From Candidatus Falkowiibacteriota bacterium (GTDB taxonomy: Bacteria; Patescibacteriota; Patescibacteriia; Patescibacteriales; SZUA-104): a stretch of DNA of 7,232 nt. The notes beneath the pieces are model-generated. The model was not told the origin of the DNA, ran no database searches, and saw only the letters and a list, made by a program, of their open reading frames with translations. A program made the position numbers and the translations under genes. Position 1 is the first letter of the stretch, and the number at the start of each line of letters is the position of its first letter. This document shows, piece after piece, positions 6,645 through 7,232 of this stretch. Where the stretch lies: contig JALUVW010000108.1 of NCBI GenBank assembly GCA_027020105.1, forward strand, positions 1 to 7,232, read 5' to 3'.

Positions 6645-6653
6645 TGCTATAAT
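6645..6653 (+). promoter_or_regulatory. Extended -10 promoter of the metallo-hydrolase gene
   Basis: TGCTATAAT is a perfect extended -10 element (TGn plus TATAAT). The hexamer 17 bases upstream (TATTAA, 6625-6630) is a poor -35, which an extended -10 can compensate for. The start of transcription would be near 6660, giving a leader of about 70 bases to the ATG at 6730. Confidence 0.6.
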
Positions 6654-6663
6654 CAACCAAGGC

Positions 6664-6719
6664 GACGGATAGCGGGCGGAGAAAGCGGAATAACCAATTT
6701 TTACCGATCGTTATCCGTT
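6664..6719 (+). promoter_or_regulatory. Long leader hairpin before the metallo-hydrolase start
   Basis: Bases 6664-6674 (gacggatagcg) pair with 6709-6719 (cgttatccgtt) over 11 positions, with G-U at 6664/6719 and 6672/6711. A further G-U at 6675/6708 makes 12. The loop is about 32 bases. A smaller alternative, ACCGA (6703-6707) with TCGGT (6719-6723), is mutually exclusive with the long stem. The structure would span nearly the whole predicted leader and end about 10 bases before the ATG. No Shine-Dalgarno sequence is present, so the fold may affect start access or mRNA stability. This is inference from pairing only. Confidence 0.45.
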
Positions 6720-6729
6720 CGGTCAAACA

Positions 6730-7232
6730 ATGTCCATCAAGTTTCACAAAGCATTTCTTGTCATCGGAATCGCGGCAACGCTCGCCGCCGCCGCTTTTTG
6801 GCCGGCCTTTCGGGCGGCCGATGATATGGAGGTTGATTTTTTGGACGTGGGGCAGGGCGACGGAATTTTAATAAAAACGCCATATGGTCAAAATATTTTG
6901 ATTGACGGCGGGCCGGACGGCGCCGTGATAAAAAGATTGTCCGAGGAGCTGCCGTGGTGGGACAAGCGAATTGATTTAATGGTCTTAACCCATCCGCACG
7001 GCGATCATCTTGTCGGGTTGATAGACGTAATGAAGCGATATGAAGTGAAAAAAATTTTATATACCGGCGCCATCCACACCTCTTCCGATTATTTTGCTTG
7101 GCTAAACGCGGTAAAAACAAAAAAAATACCATTGGTCGTTGTTGCCCGGCCTCTGACTATTAGGCTCGGGCAAGAGAGTGAACTGAACATAATTTACCCT
7201 CGGCGAAGTTTGGCGGGAAAGACAATAAACAA
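6730..7232 (+). CDS. Membrane-anchored ComEC-like metallo-beta-lactamase-fold hydrolase, C-terminus missing
   Basis: The frame is open from the ATG at 6730 to the right edge (167 codons plus two bases). Residues 1-7 carry two lysines, followed by one hydrophobic span (about 8-29), so the protein is probably anchored with its catalytic domain outside the cytoplasm. The rest matches the ComEC/Rec2 C-terminal metallo-hydrolase domain: FLDVGQGDGILI (37-48), NILIDGGPDG (55-64) and LTHPHGDHLVGL (86-97), the HxHxDH metal motif (H88, H90, D92, H93). Full ComEC, the DNA uptake channel, has many membrane spans and an OB domain before this part. Here they are replaced by a single anchor, so this is the stand-alone form. 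Family members are phosphodiesterases or nucleases acting on DNA or nucleotides; the substrate here is unknown. The next in-frame codon that could start upstream is blocked by TAA at 6691-6693. No Shine-Dalgarno sequence precedes the ATG. Confidence 0.9.
   Translation, partial: MSIKFHKAFLVIGIAATLAAAAFWPAFRAADDMEVDFLDVGQGDGILIKTPYGQNILIDGGPDGAVIKRLSEELPWWDKRIDLMVLTHPHGDHLVGLIDVMKRYEVKKILYTGAIHTSSDYFAWLNAVKTKKIPLVVVARPLTIRLGQESELNIIYPRRSLAGKTIN

Noticed and set aside
6507..6824. A 105-codon plus-strand open frame starting in the divergent control region
   Set aside because: It crosses the extended -10 promoter and overlaps the start of the metallo-hydrolase in another frame. Its translation is low-complexity and has no recognisable motif.
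6761..7132. A 123-codon minus-strand frame opposite the metallo-hydrolase
   Set aside because: The plus-strand frame carries the complete DVGQGDG, DGG and HPHGDH motifs; the opposite frame is arginine- and proline-rich antisense noise.

Overview
The window is a dense bacterial segment, and its general features fit a Candidate Phyla Radiation (Patescibacteria/Parcubacteria-type) genome. The signs are A+T-rich spacers, lysine-rich proteins with strong AAA use, almost no Shine-Dalgarno sequences, an A/T-rich inverted-repeat spacer, and a stand-alone ComEC-type metallo-hydrolase. This assignment is inference; there is no rRNA or marker gene here. The standard bacterial code fits: the four complete genes end in TAA or TAG and none contains an in-frame TGA.

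Layout. Five genes run leftward on the minus strand, probably as one transcription unit. In transcription order they are: an aminoglycoside-phosphotransferase-fold (APH) kinase (6392-5361), a PHP-domain phosphoesterase (5248-4385), glycogen synthase GlgA (4282-2822), a 547-residue multi-pass GT-C-like membrane protein (2671-1028), and a second GT-C-like membrane protein (969 to beyond position 1). The last has no stop inside the window, so it is easy to miss. The gaps are 112, 102, 150 and 58 bases. A good sigma70-type promoter (TTGATT, 17 bases, TATAAT) lies 68-96 bases upstream of the kinase start. On the plus strand, a ComEC-like metallo-beta-lactamase-fold gene starts at 6730 and runs off the right end. 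It has its own extended -10 promoter and a leader that can fold into a long hairpin.

How the genes may fit together. GlgA makes alpha-1,4-glucan from a nucleotide sugar (ADP-glucose in the bacterial family). The APH-fold kinase could phosphorylate a sugar or another small hydroxylated molecule. The two membrane proteins resemble lipid-linked-sugar glycosyltransferases. The five therefore look like a carbohydrate or cell-surface-glycan locus, but only GlgA has a firm biochemical assignment.

Points worth a second look: the PHP protein has amides (Q6, N74) where the family has metal-binding histidines; the glgA/GT-C spacer is an open hydrophobic frame that shares 21 of 23 bases, in the same codon register, with the downstream GT-C gene; the kinase/PHP spacer holds a 19-bp-arm inverted repeat; and the metallo-hydrolase leader hairpin ends about 10 bases before the start codon. 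I see no CRISPR array, tRNA, rRNA, insertion sequence or clear new defence system.
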